From positions 145,550,257 to 145,614,256 of the forward strand of contig OY987298.1 in the NCBI GenBank assembly GCA_963920635.1: a stretch of 64,000 bases of DNA. The letters run 5' to 3'. This document shows, piece by piece, positions 1 to 11,422 of this stretch. Source of the DNA: Pseudeuparius sepicola (taxonomy: Eukaryota > Arthropoda > Insecta > Coleoptera > Anthribidae). Numbering within the stretch: position 1 is the stretch's first letter; each line of letters begins with the position of its first letter. A model generated the notes under the pieces. It was given only the letters and a program-made list of their open reading frames with translations. It ran no database searches and was not told where the DNA came from. The translations under genes and the position numbers were made by a program.

Positions 1-226
1 AAAAAACAATTAGAGAAAGCCTGGATGCACAAAACTAATAATGTAATAGATGAAAGGAAACTCGCCAAATTGTTACGAAATTTGTTTTTTTTTACTTATC
101 TCCAAAAATGCCTTTCATTAAATAGCACTAAGTTGGTCACGTGACTACGCGATTATGCGTTAGCGCCGTGGCCTGTCTTTATCGTTGGCCTCGGTAATTT
201 AATAGTGTCGCGGTACACAGTTTAGT

Positions 227-607
227 TTGTTTATTATTATTTACAAAGTGCCATTTCGTTTTACAAGTCGGGAACAAGCAGATATCTATTTCTGTTATGG
301 AGTTGCAAATGGAAATTCTGCGGAAGCAGCTCGGGAGTATCGGAGAAGATTTCCTCATAGACGCCATCCGCATCCCTCAGTATTTGTAAATATTCACCGA
401 CAATTTACAACTCACGGTCTGAGAGCTACTAGGCCCGATAAACAACAAAATAGGATTCGTCAAGAAGGAAACGATAACGTAATTCTTATATTAAAAATTC
501 TTATATTAAAAATGCCAGGAAGAAAGTGTCGCCATAACAAACATTTGTTTTGCCTCAGGATGATAATTTCCGCTAAAAATGGATTCATCAAATTCCAACA
601 GATTTAA
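227..607 (+). pseudogene. Chimeric ORF of the repeat unit: mariner HTH fused to a THAP start (repeated 10 times)
   Basis: Each full unit has a 126-codon open frame (starts 227, 1053, 1879, 2705, 3531, 4357, 5183, 6009, 6835, 7661). Residues about 9-65 are the DUF4817-like helix-turn-helix found at the N-terminus of many insect mariner-type transposases (FTSREQADI..CYGVANG, then AAREYRRRFPHRRHP). About 30 residues later the frame passes through the duplicated AT-rich junction into MPGRKC, the usual opening of a THAP zinc finger, and soon stops. The frame opens at an ATT codon. The true transposase ATG (ATGCCATTTCG) survives in the units near 4378, 6030 and 8508; the other units have GTG there. 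No catalytic domain is present. I regard it as a transposon remnant kept open by recent duplication rather than as a gene. Confidence 0.6.
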
Positions 608-930
608 TTTCTAAAAAACCCTTAATTATGTGTGGCTAACACATTTTCAAGAAAGTGAAACAATTAAAGTAGACAAATGTGTTGTGGGAGGAAAATACCT
701 ATAGAGAATATCACCTAAGCTAAAGGAAGGTGATGTCCCAACAATTTTTGAGAAGTGCCAAAATATTGTGAGTGCAGTGCCGTTTAACTCTCAGCCTAAA
801 ACAGCTGAGGCAGGTTGAAAATTTTGAAAAAACAATTAGAGAAAGCCTGGATGCACAAAACTAATAATGTAATAGATGAAAGGAAACTCGCCAAATTGTT
901 ACGAAATTTGTTTTTTTTTACTTATCTCCA
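511..930 (+). pseudogene. THAP/P-element-like fragment within the repeat unit (first copy)
   Basis: After MPGRKC the other frames carry further pieces that line up with a THAP domain: IHQIPTDLISKK (the H..FPTD region near 580-615) and SPKLKEGDVPTIFEKC (about 716-765), which resembles the conserved end of THAP domains (L..gAVPTIF). A basic, Leu-rich stretch follows (ILKKQLEKAWMHK, then ERKLAKLLRNL), like the coiled coil after the THAP domain of P-type transposases. Reading it needs several frame changes and crosses stops, so it is a decayed fragment. It recurs in every full unit at 826 bp spacing. The assignment rests on motif recognition only. Confidence 0.5.
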
Positions 931-3900
931 AAAATGCCTTTCATTACATAGCACTAAGTTGGTCACGTGACTACGCGATTATGCGTTAGCGCCGTGGCCT
1001 GTCTTTATCGTTGGCCTCGGTAATTTAATAGTGTCGCGGTACACAGTTTAGTTTGTTTATTATTATTTACAAAGTGCCATTTCGTTTTACAAGTCGGGAA
1101 CAAGCAGATATCTATTTCTGTTATGGAGTTGCAAATGGAAATTCTGCGGAAGCAGCTCGGGAGTATCGGAGAAGATTTCCTCATAGACGCCATCCGCATC
1201 CCTCAGTATTTGTAAATATTCACCGACAATTTACAACTCACGGTCTGAGAGCTACTAGGCCCGATAAACAACAAAATAGGATTCGTCAAGAAGGAAACGA
1301 TAACGTAATTCTTATATTAAAAATTCTTATATTAAAAATGCCAGGAAGAAAGTGTCGCCATAACAAACATTTGTTTTGCCTCAGGATGATAATTTCCGCT
1401 AAAAATGGATTCATCAAATTCCAACAGATTTAATTTCTAAAAAACCCTTAATTATGTGTGGCTAACACATTTTCAAGAAAGTGAAACAATTAAAGTAGAC
1501 AAATGTGTTGTGGGAGGAAAATACCTATAGAGAATATCACCTAAGCTAAAGGAAGGTGATGTCCCAACAATTTTTGAGAAGTGCCAAAATATTGTGAGTG
1601 CAGTGCCGTTTAACTCTCAGCCTAAAACAGCTGAGGCAGGTTGAAAATTTTGAAAAAACAATTAGAGAAAGCCTGGATGCACAAAACTAATAATGTAATA
1701 GATGAAAGGAAACTCGCCAAATTGTTACGAAATTTGTTTTTTTTTACTTATCTCCAAAAATGCCTTTCATTACATAGCACTAAGTTGGTCACGTGACTAC
1801 GCGATTATGCGTTAGCGCCGTGGCCTGTCTTTATCGTTGGCCTCGGTAATTTAATAGTGTCGCGGTACACAGTTTAGTTTGTTTATTATTATTTACAAAG
1901 TGCCATTTCGTTTTACAAGTCGGGAACAAGCAGATATCTATTTCTGTTATGGAGTTGCAAATGGAAGTTCTGCGGAAGCAGCTCGGGAGTATCGGAGAAG
2001 ATTTCCTCATAGACGCCATCCGCATCCCTCAGTATTTGTAAATATTCACCGACAATTTACAACTCACGGTCTGAGAGCTACTAGGCCCGATAAACAACAA
2101 AATAGGATTCGTCAAGAAGGAAACGATAACGTAATTCTTATATTAAAAATTCTTATATTAAAAATGCCAGGAAGAAAGTGTCGCCATAACAAACATTTGT
2201 TTTGCCTCAGGATGATAATTTCCGCTAAAAATGGATTCATCAAATTCCAACAGATTTAATTTCTAAAAAACCCTTAATTATGTGTGGCTAACACATTTTC
2301 AAGAAAGTGAAACAATTAAAGTAGACAAATGTGTTGTGGGAGGAAAATACCTATAGAGAATATCACCTAAGCTAAAGGAAGGTGATGTCCCAACAATTTT
2401 TGAGAAGTGCCAAAATATTGTGAGTGCAGTGCCGTTTAACTCTCAGCCTAAAACAGCTGAGGCAGGTTGAAAATTTTGAAAAAACAATTAGAGAAAGCCT
2501 GGATGCACAAAACTAATAATGTAATAGATGAAAGGAAACTCGCCAAATTGTTACGAAATTTGTTTTTTTTTACTTATCTCCAAAAATGCCTTTCATTACA
2601 TAGCACTAAGTTGGTCACGTGACTACGCGATTATGCGTTAGCGCCGTGGCCTGTCTTTATCGTTGGCCTCGGTAATTTAATAGTGTCGCGGTACACAGTT
2701 TAGTTTGTTTATTATTATTTACAAAGTGCCATTTCGTTTTACAAGTCGGGAACAAGCAGATATCTATTTCTGTTATGGAGTTGCAAATGGAAGTTCTGCG
2801 GAAGCAGCTCGGGAGTATCGGAGAAGATTTCCTCATAGACGCCATCCGCATCCCTCAGTATTTGTAAATATTCACCGACAATTTACAACTCACGGTCTGA
2901 GAGCTACTAGGCCCGATAAACAACAAAATAGGATTCGTCAAGAAGGAAACGATAACGTAATTCTTATATTAAAAATTCTTATATTAAAAATGCCAGGAAG
3001 AAAGTGTCGCCATAACAAACATTTGTTTTGCCTCAGGATGATAATTTCCGCTAAAAATGGATTCATCAAATTCCAACAGATTTAATTTCTAAAAAACCCT
3101 TAATTATGTGTGGCTAACACATTTTCAAGAAAGTGAAACAATTAAAGTAGACAAATGTGTTGTGGGAGGAAAATACCTATAGAGAATATCACCTAAGCTA
3201 AAGGAAGGTGATGTCCCAACAATTTTTGAGAAGTGCCAAAATATTGTGAGTGCAGTGCCGTTTAACTCTCAGCCTAAAACAGCTGAGGCAGGTTGAAAAT
3301 TTTGAAAAAACAATTAGAGAAAGCCTGGATGCACAAAACTAATATTGTAATAGATGAAAGGAAACTCGCCAAATTGTTACGAAATTTGTTTTTTTTTACT
3401 TATCTCCAAAAATGCCTTTCATTATATAGCACTAAGTTGGTCACGTGACTACGCGATTATGCGTTAGCGCCGTGGCCTGTCTTTATCGTTGGCCTCGGTA
3501 ATTTAATAGTGTCGCGGTACACAGTTTAGTTTGTTTATTATTATTTACAAAGTGCCATTTCGTTTTACAAGTCGGGAACAAGCAGATATCTATTTCTGTT
3601 ATGGAGTTGCAAATGGAAATTGTGCGGAAGCAGCTCGGGAGTATCGGAGAAGATTTCCTCATAGACGCCATCCGCATCCCTCAGTATTTGTAAATATTCA
3701 CCGACAATTTACAACTCACGGTCTGAGAGCTACTAGGCCCGATAAACAACAAAATAGGATTCGTCAAGAAGGAAACGATAACGTAATTCTTATATTAAAA
3801 ATTCTTATATTAAAAATGCCAGGAAGAAAGTGTCGCCATAACAAACATTTGTTTTGCCTCAGGATGATAATTTCCGCTAAAAATGGATTCATCAAATTCC

Positions 3901-6900
3901 AACAGATTTAATTTCTAAAAAACCCTTAATTATGTGTGGCTAACACATTTTCAAGAAAGTGAAACAATTAAAGTAGACAAATGTGTTGTGGGAGGAAAAT
4001 ACCTATAGAGAATATCACCTAAGCTAAAGGAAGGTGATGTCCCAACAATTTTTGAGAAGTGCCAAAATATTGTGAGTGCAGTGCCGTTTAACTCTCAGCC
4101 TAAAACAGCTGAGGCAGGTTGAAAATTTTGAAAAAACAATTAGAGAAAGCCTGGATGCACAAAACTAATATTGTAATAGATGAAAGGAAACTCGCCAAAT
4201 TGTTACGAAATTTGTTTTTTTTTACTTATCTCCAAAAATGCCTTTCATTATATAGCACTAAGTTGGTCACGTGACTACGCGATTATGCGTTAGCGCCGTG
4301 GCCTGTCTTTATCGTTGGCCTCGGTAATTTAATAGTGTCGCGGTACACAGTTTAGTTTGTTTATTATTATTTACAAAATGCCATTTCGTTTTACAAGTCG
4401 GGAACAAGCAGATATCCATTTCTGTTATGGAGTTGCAAATGGAAATTGTGCGGAAGCAGCTCGGGAGTATCGGAGAAGATTTCCTCATAGACGCCATCCG
4501 CATCCCTCAGTATTTGTAAATATTCACCGACAATTTACAACTCACGGTCTGAGAGCTACTAGGCCCGATAAACAACAAAATAGGATTCGTCAAGAAGGAA
4601 ACGATAACGTAATTCTTATATTAAAAATTCTTATATTAAAAATGCCAGGAAGAAAGTGTCGCCATAACAAACATTTGTTTTGCCTCAGGATGATAATTTC
4701 CGCTAAAAATGGATTCATCAAATTCCAACAGATTTAATTTCTAAAAAACCCTTAATTATGTGTGGCTAACACATTTTCAAGAAAGTGAAACAATTAAAGT
4801 AGACAAATGTGTTGTGGGAGGAAAATACCTATAGAGAATATCACCTAAGCTAAAGGAAGGTGATGTCCCAACAATTTTTGAGAAGTGCCAAAATATTGTG
4901 AGTGCAGTGCCGTTTAACTCTCAGCCTAAAACAGCTGAGGCAGGTTGAAAATTTTGAAAAAACAATTAGAGAAAGCCTGGATGCACAAAACTAATAATGT
5001 AATAGATGAAAGGAAACTCGCCAAATTGTTACGAAATTTGTTTTTTTTTACTTATCTCCAAAAATGCCTTTCATTATATAGCACTAAGTTGGTCACGTGA
5101 CTACGCGATTATGCGTTAGCGCCGTGGCCTGTCTTTATCGTTGGCCTCGGTAATTTAATAGTGTCGCGGTACACAGTTTAGTTTGTTTATTATTATTTAC
5201 AAAGTGCCATTTCGTTTTACAAGTCGGGAACAAGCAGATATCTATTTCTGTTATGGAGTTGCAAATGGAAATTCTGCGGAAGCAGCTCGGGAGTATCGGA
5301 GAAGATTTCCTCATAGACGCCATCCGCATCCCTCAGTATTTGTAAATATTCACCGACAATTTACAACTCACGGTCTGAGAGCTACTAGGCCCGATAAACA
5401 ACAAAATAGGATTCGTCAAGAAGGAAACGATAACGTAATTCTTATATTAAAAATTCTTATATTAAAAATGCCAGGAAGAAAGTGTCGCCATAACAAACAT
5501 TTGTTTTGCCTCAGGATGATAATTTCCGCTAAAAATGGATTCATCAAATTCCAACAGATTTAATTTCTAAAAAACCCTTAATTATGTGTGGCTAACACAT
5601 TTTCAAGAAAGTGAAACAATTAAAGTAGACAAATGTGTTGTGGGAGGAAAATACCTATAGAGAATATCACCTAAGCTAAAGGAAGGTGATGTCCCAACAA
5701 TTTTTGAGAAGTGCCAAAATATTGTGAGTGCAGTGCCGTTTAACTCTCAGCCTAAAACAGCTGAGGCAGGTTGAAAATTTTGAAAAAACAATTAGAGAAA
5801 GCCTGGATGCACAAAACTAATAATGTAATAGATGAAAGGAAACTCGCCAAATTGTTACGAAATTTGTTTTTTTTTACTTATCTCCAAAAATGCCTTTCAT
5901 TATATAGCACTAAGTTGGTCACGTGACTACGCGATTATGCGTTAGCGCCGTGGCCTGTCTTTATCGTTGGCCTCGGTAATTTAATAGTGTCGCGGTACAC
6001 AGTTTAGTTTGTTTATTATTATTTACAAAATGCCATTTCGTTTTACAAGTCGGGAACAAGCAGATATCTATTTCTGTTATGGAGTTGCAAATGGAAATTC
6101 TGCGGAAGCAGCTCGGGAGTATCGGAGAAGATTTCCTCATAGACGCCATCCGCATCCCTCAGTATTTGTAAATATTCACCGACAATTTACAACTCACGGT
6201 CTGAGAGCTACTAGGCCCGATAAACAACAAAATAGGATTCGTCAAGAAGGAAACGATAACGTAATTCTTATATTAAAAATTCTTATATTAAAAATGCCAG
6301 GAAGAAAGTGTCGCCATAACAAACATTTGTTTTGCCTCAGGATGATAATTTCCGCTAAAAATGGATTCATCAAATTCCAACAGATTTAATTTCTAAAAAA
6401 CCCTTAATTATGTGTGGCTAACACATTTTCAAGAAAGTGAAACAATTAAAGTAGACAAATGTGTTGTGGGAGGAAAATACCTATAGAGAATATCACCTAA
6501 GCTAAAGGAAGGTGATGTCCCAACAATTTTTGAGAAGTGCCAAAATATTGTGAGTGCAGTGCCGTTTAACTCTCAGCCTAAAACAGCTGAGGCAGGTTGA
6601 AAATTTTGAAAAAACAATTAGAGAAAGCCTGGATGCACAAAACTAATATTGTAATAGATGAAAGGAAACTCGCCAAATTGTTACGAAATTTGTTTTTTTT
6701 TACTTATCTCCAAAAATGCCTTTCATTATATAGCACTAAGTTGGTCACGTGACTACGCGATTATGCGTTAGCGCCGTGGCCTGTCTTTATCGTTGGCCTC
6801 GGTAATTTAATAGTGTCGCGGTACACAGTTTAGTTTGTTTATTATTATTTACAAAGTGCCATTTCGTTTTACAAGTCGGGAACAAGCAGATATCTATTTC

Positions 6901-8507
6901 TGTTATGGAGTTGCAAATGGAAATTCTGCGGAAGCAGCTCGGGAGTATCGGAGAAGATTTCCTCATAGACGCCATCCGCATCCCTCAGTATTTGTAAATA
7001 TTCACCGACAATTTACAACTCACGGTCTGAGAGCTACTAGGCCCGATAAACAACAAAATAGGATTCGTCAAGAAGGAAACGATAACGTAATTCTTATATT
7101 AAAAATTCTTATATTAAAAATGCCAGGAAGAAAGTGTCGCCATAACAAACATTTGTTTTGCCTCAGGATGATAATTTCCGCTAAAAATGGATTCATCAAA
7201 TTCCAACAGATTTAATTTCTAAAAAACCCTTAATTATGTGTGGCTAACACATTTTCAAGAAAGTGAAACAATTAAAGTAGACAAATGTGTTGTGGGAGGA
7301 AAATACCTATAGAGAATATCACCTAAGCTAAAGGAAGGTGATGTCCCAACAATTTTTGAGAAGTGCCAAAATATTGTGAGTGCAGTGCCGTTTAACTCTC
7401 AGCCTAAAACAGCTGAGGCAGGTTGAAAATTTTGAAAAAACAATTAGAGAAAGCCTGGATGCACAAAACTAATAATGTAATAGATGAAAGGAAACTCGCC
7501 AAATTGTTACGAAATTTGTTTTTTTTTACTTATCTCCAAAAATGCCTTTCATTACATAGCACTAAGTTGGTCACGTGACTACGCGATTATGCGTTAGCGC
7601 CGTGGCCTGTCTTTATCGTTGGCCTCGGTAATTTAATAGTGTCGCGGTACACAGTTTAGTTTGTTTATTATTATTTACAAAGTGCCATTTCGTTTTACAA
7701 GTCGGGAACAAGCAGATATCTATTTCTGTTATGGAGTTGCAAATGGAAATTCTGCGGAAGCAGCTCGGGAGTATCGGAGAAGATTTCCTCATAGACGCCA
7801 TCCGCATCCCTCAGTATTTGTAAATATTCACCGACAATTTACAACTCACGGTCTGAGAGCTACTAGGCCCGATAAACAACAAAATAGGATTCGTCAAGAA
7901 GGAAACGATAACGTAATTCTTATATTAAAAATTCTTATATTAAAAATGCCAGGAAGAAAGTGTCGCCATAACAAACATTTGTTTTGCCTCAGGATGATAA
8001 TTTCCGCTAAAAATGGATTCATCAAATTCCAACAGATTTAATTTCTAAAAAACCCTTAATTATGTGTGGCTAACACATTTTCAAGAAAGTGAAACAATTA
8101 AAGTAGACAAATGTGTTGTGGGAGGAAAATACCTATAGAGAATATCACCTAAGCTAAAGGAAGGTGATGTCCCAACAATTTTTGAGAAGTGCCAAAATAT
8201 TGTGAGTGCAGTGCCGTTTAACTCTCAGCCTAAAACAGCTGAGGCAGGTTGAAAATTTTGAAAAAACAATTAGAGAAAGCCTGGATGCACAAAACTAATA
8301 ATGTAATAGATGAAAGGAAACTCGCCAAATTGTTACGAAATTTGTTTTTTTTTACTTATCTCCAAAAATGCCTTTCATTACATAGCACTAAGTTGGTCAC
8401 GTGACTACGCGATTATGCGTTAGCGCCGTGGCCTGTCTTTATCGTTGGCCTCGGTAATTTAATAGTGTCGCGGTACACAGTTTAGTTTGTTTATTATTAT
8501 TTACAAA

Positions 8508-9568
8508 ATGCCATTTCGTTTTACAAGTCGGGAACAAGCAGATATCCATTTCTGTTATGGAGTTGCAAATGGAAATTGTGCGGAAGCAGCTCGGGAGTAT
8601 CGGAGAAGATTTCCTCATAGACGCCATCCGCATCCCTCAGTATTTGTAAATATTCACCGACAATTTACAACTCACGGTCTGAGAGCTACTAGGCCCGATA
8701 AACAACAAAATAGGATTCGTCAAGAAGGAAACGATAACGTAATTCTTCAGGAATTTGATAGAGATCCAACCAAAAAGTAGCCGAAAAGTGTCCATCGCTA
8801 TTCATATTTCCAAATCCAAGATTCTTAGGGTTTTAAAAAGGGATCACAGACATTTGCAACCTGTGCAAGGTTTACGTGACGGCGATGAAGAAAAAAGGTT
8901 AGTTTTTTGCCGATGGGCCCTCAATTCAATTCAAGACAACATAAATTTTTTGAGCCACATATTATGGACTGACGAGTCATGTTTTACACGTCGAGGTGTG
9001 GTCAATTTCCACAATCAGCATGTGTGGGCACACGAAAATCCACATGCCATACGCCCAAGGAATTTTCAGGTGGAATTTAGTGTGAATGTGTGGCTTGGGG
9101 TATATGGTAATAAACTCTTCGGGCCTTACTTCTTACCAGAACGTGTGAATGGTGAAAACGTTTTGGAATTTTTAATTAGAGAGCAAGGTAATATGTGGGA
9201 AGAAATTCCATTGAATTTAAGATTGGTTGCTTGGTTCCAACTTGACGGTTGCCCCGCTCATTACCATAGAAATGTAAGAAACTGGTTAGATGAGAATTTT
9301 ACAGGGAGGTGGATCGGGCGCCGGGGGGGCAGTCTCGTGGCCTCCTCGTTCCTCCGATCTAACCCCCTTAGATTTCTTCGTGTGGGGATTTTTAAAAGAG
9401 CGGGTATATACCGTTCCTGTGGAAACAAGGGAAGAACTTATTCAGCGCATTCAAGATGCGTGCAATGAAGTAAGGAAAGCCAATTTAATTGCTGCAGTAC
9501 AATCCATTAGAAGCCGATGTGAATTATGCATTCATCAAAATGGTTTACATTTTGAACATCTACTTTAA
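8508..9568 (+). pseudogene. Mariner-type (IS630-Tc1-mariner) transposase, two frameshifts
   Basis: This is the right-hand copy, where the unit continues into the full transposase gene. It starts at ATG 8508 (MPFRFTSREQAD). The helix-turn-helix lies in the first ~60 residues, followed by a second DNA-binding stretch (SKSKILRVLKRDHRHLQP) and a DDE/D catalytic core. The core shows WTDESCF (first Asp, about 8970), QLDGCPAHY (second Asp, about 9242) and SSDLTPLDFF (third Asp, about 9355), with about 36 residues between the second and third, as in mariner-like enzymes. The reading frame changes near 8770 and near 9320, so it cannot encode active enzyme. It lies inside what is probably an ACBD5 intron. 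No terminal inverted repeats were found. Confidence 0.85.
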
Positions 9569-11422
9569 AAATTTAATAAATAGTTTGTAGTATCTAGTAA
9601 GTAGTTTATTGTACAAAACGACCTGATCGTTAATAAGTATCCGGAGTCTAGTGTGACAAAACAAAAAGAGATAGAAAATTTTAGAAACTAGGGTCATAAA
9701 TGGGACCAACTAAAGTACATTTATCGGACAAAGAAAACAAAATGGCGAATTCCAATAGCTGAAAAAGAATACCATTTTTATTTCATATATGCAAAAACTT
9801 CCGTTTTGGGAACACTTTCGTTAAAACAATTTTTGTCCACAGTGTGTTCTATGACAGGTGACGTTACTCTTCTAAAAGCATTGTCATACTAGACCCCAGA
9901 CATTATTAATGATCACCCTGTACTTGTGCCTTACAACATTCTAATGATTTTTAATTAGAATTGTTTTTAATTTTGCAATCTACCACTAACTAAGGAATAG
10001 TGTACAACCGTTGAGTGAGGGAATAATCATTCAACGGTACAACTTAGATGAGTTAAATAAATTGAACGTCGTTTCATTGTTTCCCAAAACAACTTAAGAG
10101 TTCATTTTGACTAAAAAGCCTGAATGTGACCAAACAATTTAAAATTGCTCGGCAACGATGGCAGATAGAAAAAAAAGTAAGAGATGCTTTTTGTAGAGAA
10201 TTAAACGATCTTTCATATTTTGTAAACAATTTTAGTATTGGACAGGGCTGTACTAGAATTTTTTTAAATTTTATGGCAGCAAAACCCGAAATCTCCGCCA
10301 CTGGTTGCTCTTAGACCTTGATATTAACGTAGGATTTAGTAGCCTATAAGATAGAGTTGCACACCAAATTTGGTTTAAATATCTCCACTGGTTCATATTT
10401 TATTTAAAAAAAGTGATTTTTTTTTCGAAAATTTCAACACCTTGTAGATTTAAAACGAAGCATTTGCGGACCTATGTTATATAAAATGTTCGTCTTAAAA
10501 TAAGTTTTTCCGTCGATTGTTAAAGTCCTGCTACAAAAAAGTGGACCACCCTGTATATTACTAGCAAAAGGTTGGTTAAAAGGTACAGGGCTCAATACAG
10601 GTTGTCTACTTTTATAACTATACAAATCTTTGCATACCAACATTTGGTTCCATTGACCATTCAATTGGAAGAATGGAACTCCCTGCATATGTTTTGTTCC
10701 AATTTGATAGATAAGGGTTTTGAGGTGTCCTGATTAACGCTGTGGTGCCAGATTTTAAATTTAAAAAAATCACACAAATTCAGTGAAAATCGATAGTGGT
10801 AGTATAAAAAAATATATATAGGAAGGCCAAAAGAGGGGTTTTTCAAAGATCTTTAAACAAAAAAAGTTCAGGCGAGTATCTCAACAAATAAAAACTATGG
10901 ATTTGTATACCTGTAGGTAGAATAATAATAAAGCAGCAAATTAGCCGTTGTGATCTAAAGAAATTTCTTTCTTTCTTAAGAAATCTTTCTTTCTTAAGAA
11001 ATTAAGAAATTTCTTTCTTAAGAAATTTCTTCATTTTTTTTCAGTACAACTAACATTATTTAACAGAATTTTTCCACTTCTAGTATTTTTATTCTCGCAG
11101 TTTTCTATCAATTTGCGTAAAAAATATAACATGTTTAAAAAAGTCCTTTTTATTTATATTTTTTATAGCCTTTGTGATCTAGTGATGATGAAAATGAAAG
11201 GCCAAACGGGGCTGATATGAAATTTCATACCGGTCTCATTTTGATATCAGCCGATCCCTAATAAAAATAATTACCGGTCGCAATTAGGCAATTACTATTA
11301 TTTCTGCTTATAGCCGATATCCCAATCGAATAAGAGATAACTACGAAGTAATGCACGCCATCTAAGCATGCTGCAACATCGCAACATAACTAAAATTGAC
11401 ACCACTGTATTTTTTTTTTCAG
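9569..11422. other. Probable intron of the ACBD5-like gene, no exon seen
   Basis: No conserved coding sequence is visible here, and in particular no acyl-CoA-binding domain motifs. The stretch holds CACCCTGTA motifs typical of transposon ends (about 9913 and 10548), one copy of a dispersed repeat (about 10680-10915) and a palindromic TTTCTTTC/TTAAGAAA microsatellite (10957-11032). Confidence 0.5.
10957..11032. repeat. Palindromic TTTCTTTCTTAAGAAA microsatellite
   Basis: AAGAAATTTCTTTC and TTTCTTAAGAAA blocks repeat in both orientations. The run is close to self-complementary, so it could form small hairpins. Confidence 0.8.

Larger units (their letters stand above)
1..8747 (+). repeat. 826 bp tandem array of a chimeric mariner/THAP unit, about 10.6 copies
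   Basis: The same sequence recurs with a period of exactly 826 bases (for example, the block starting at base 1 restarts at 827, 1653 and so on). There are ten full units (1-8260) and a partial eleventh (8261-8747). Copies differ by only a few substitutions each. Every unit carries, in order: the tail of a THAP-like segment with a Leu/Lys-rich stretch, a CACGTG-containing spacer, the N-terminal helix-turn-helix of a mariner-type transposase, a doubled ATTCTTATATTAAAA, and the start of a THAP-like segment (MPGRKC). The array begins at the window edge, so it may extend further left. At the right it merges into the rest of the mariner gene. It probably lies in an intron of the ACBD5-like gene. 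Confidence 0.97.

Noticed and set aside
179..373. A 64-codon minus-strand open frame recurring in each array unit
   Set aside because: It overlaps the mariner HTH on the opposite strand and has no recognisable motif. It recurs only because the unit is repeated.
1..8747. CRISPR array
   Set aside because: The repeat has an 826 bp contiguous unit with no unique spacers, in a eukaryotic genome.
9569..11422. The missing acyl-CoA-binding exons of ACBD5
   Set aside because: No stretch resembling the conserved KWEAW or YVEELKK region was found between the mariner and the first visible exon.
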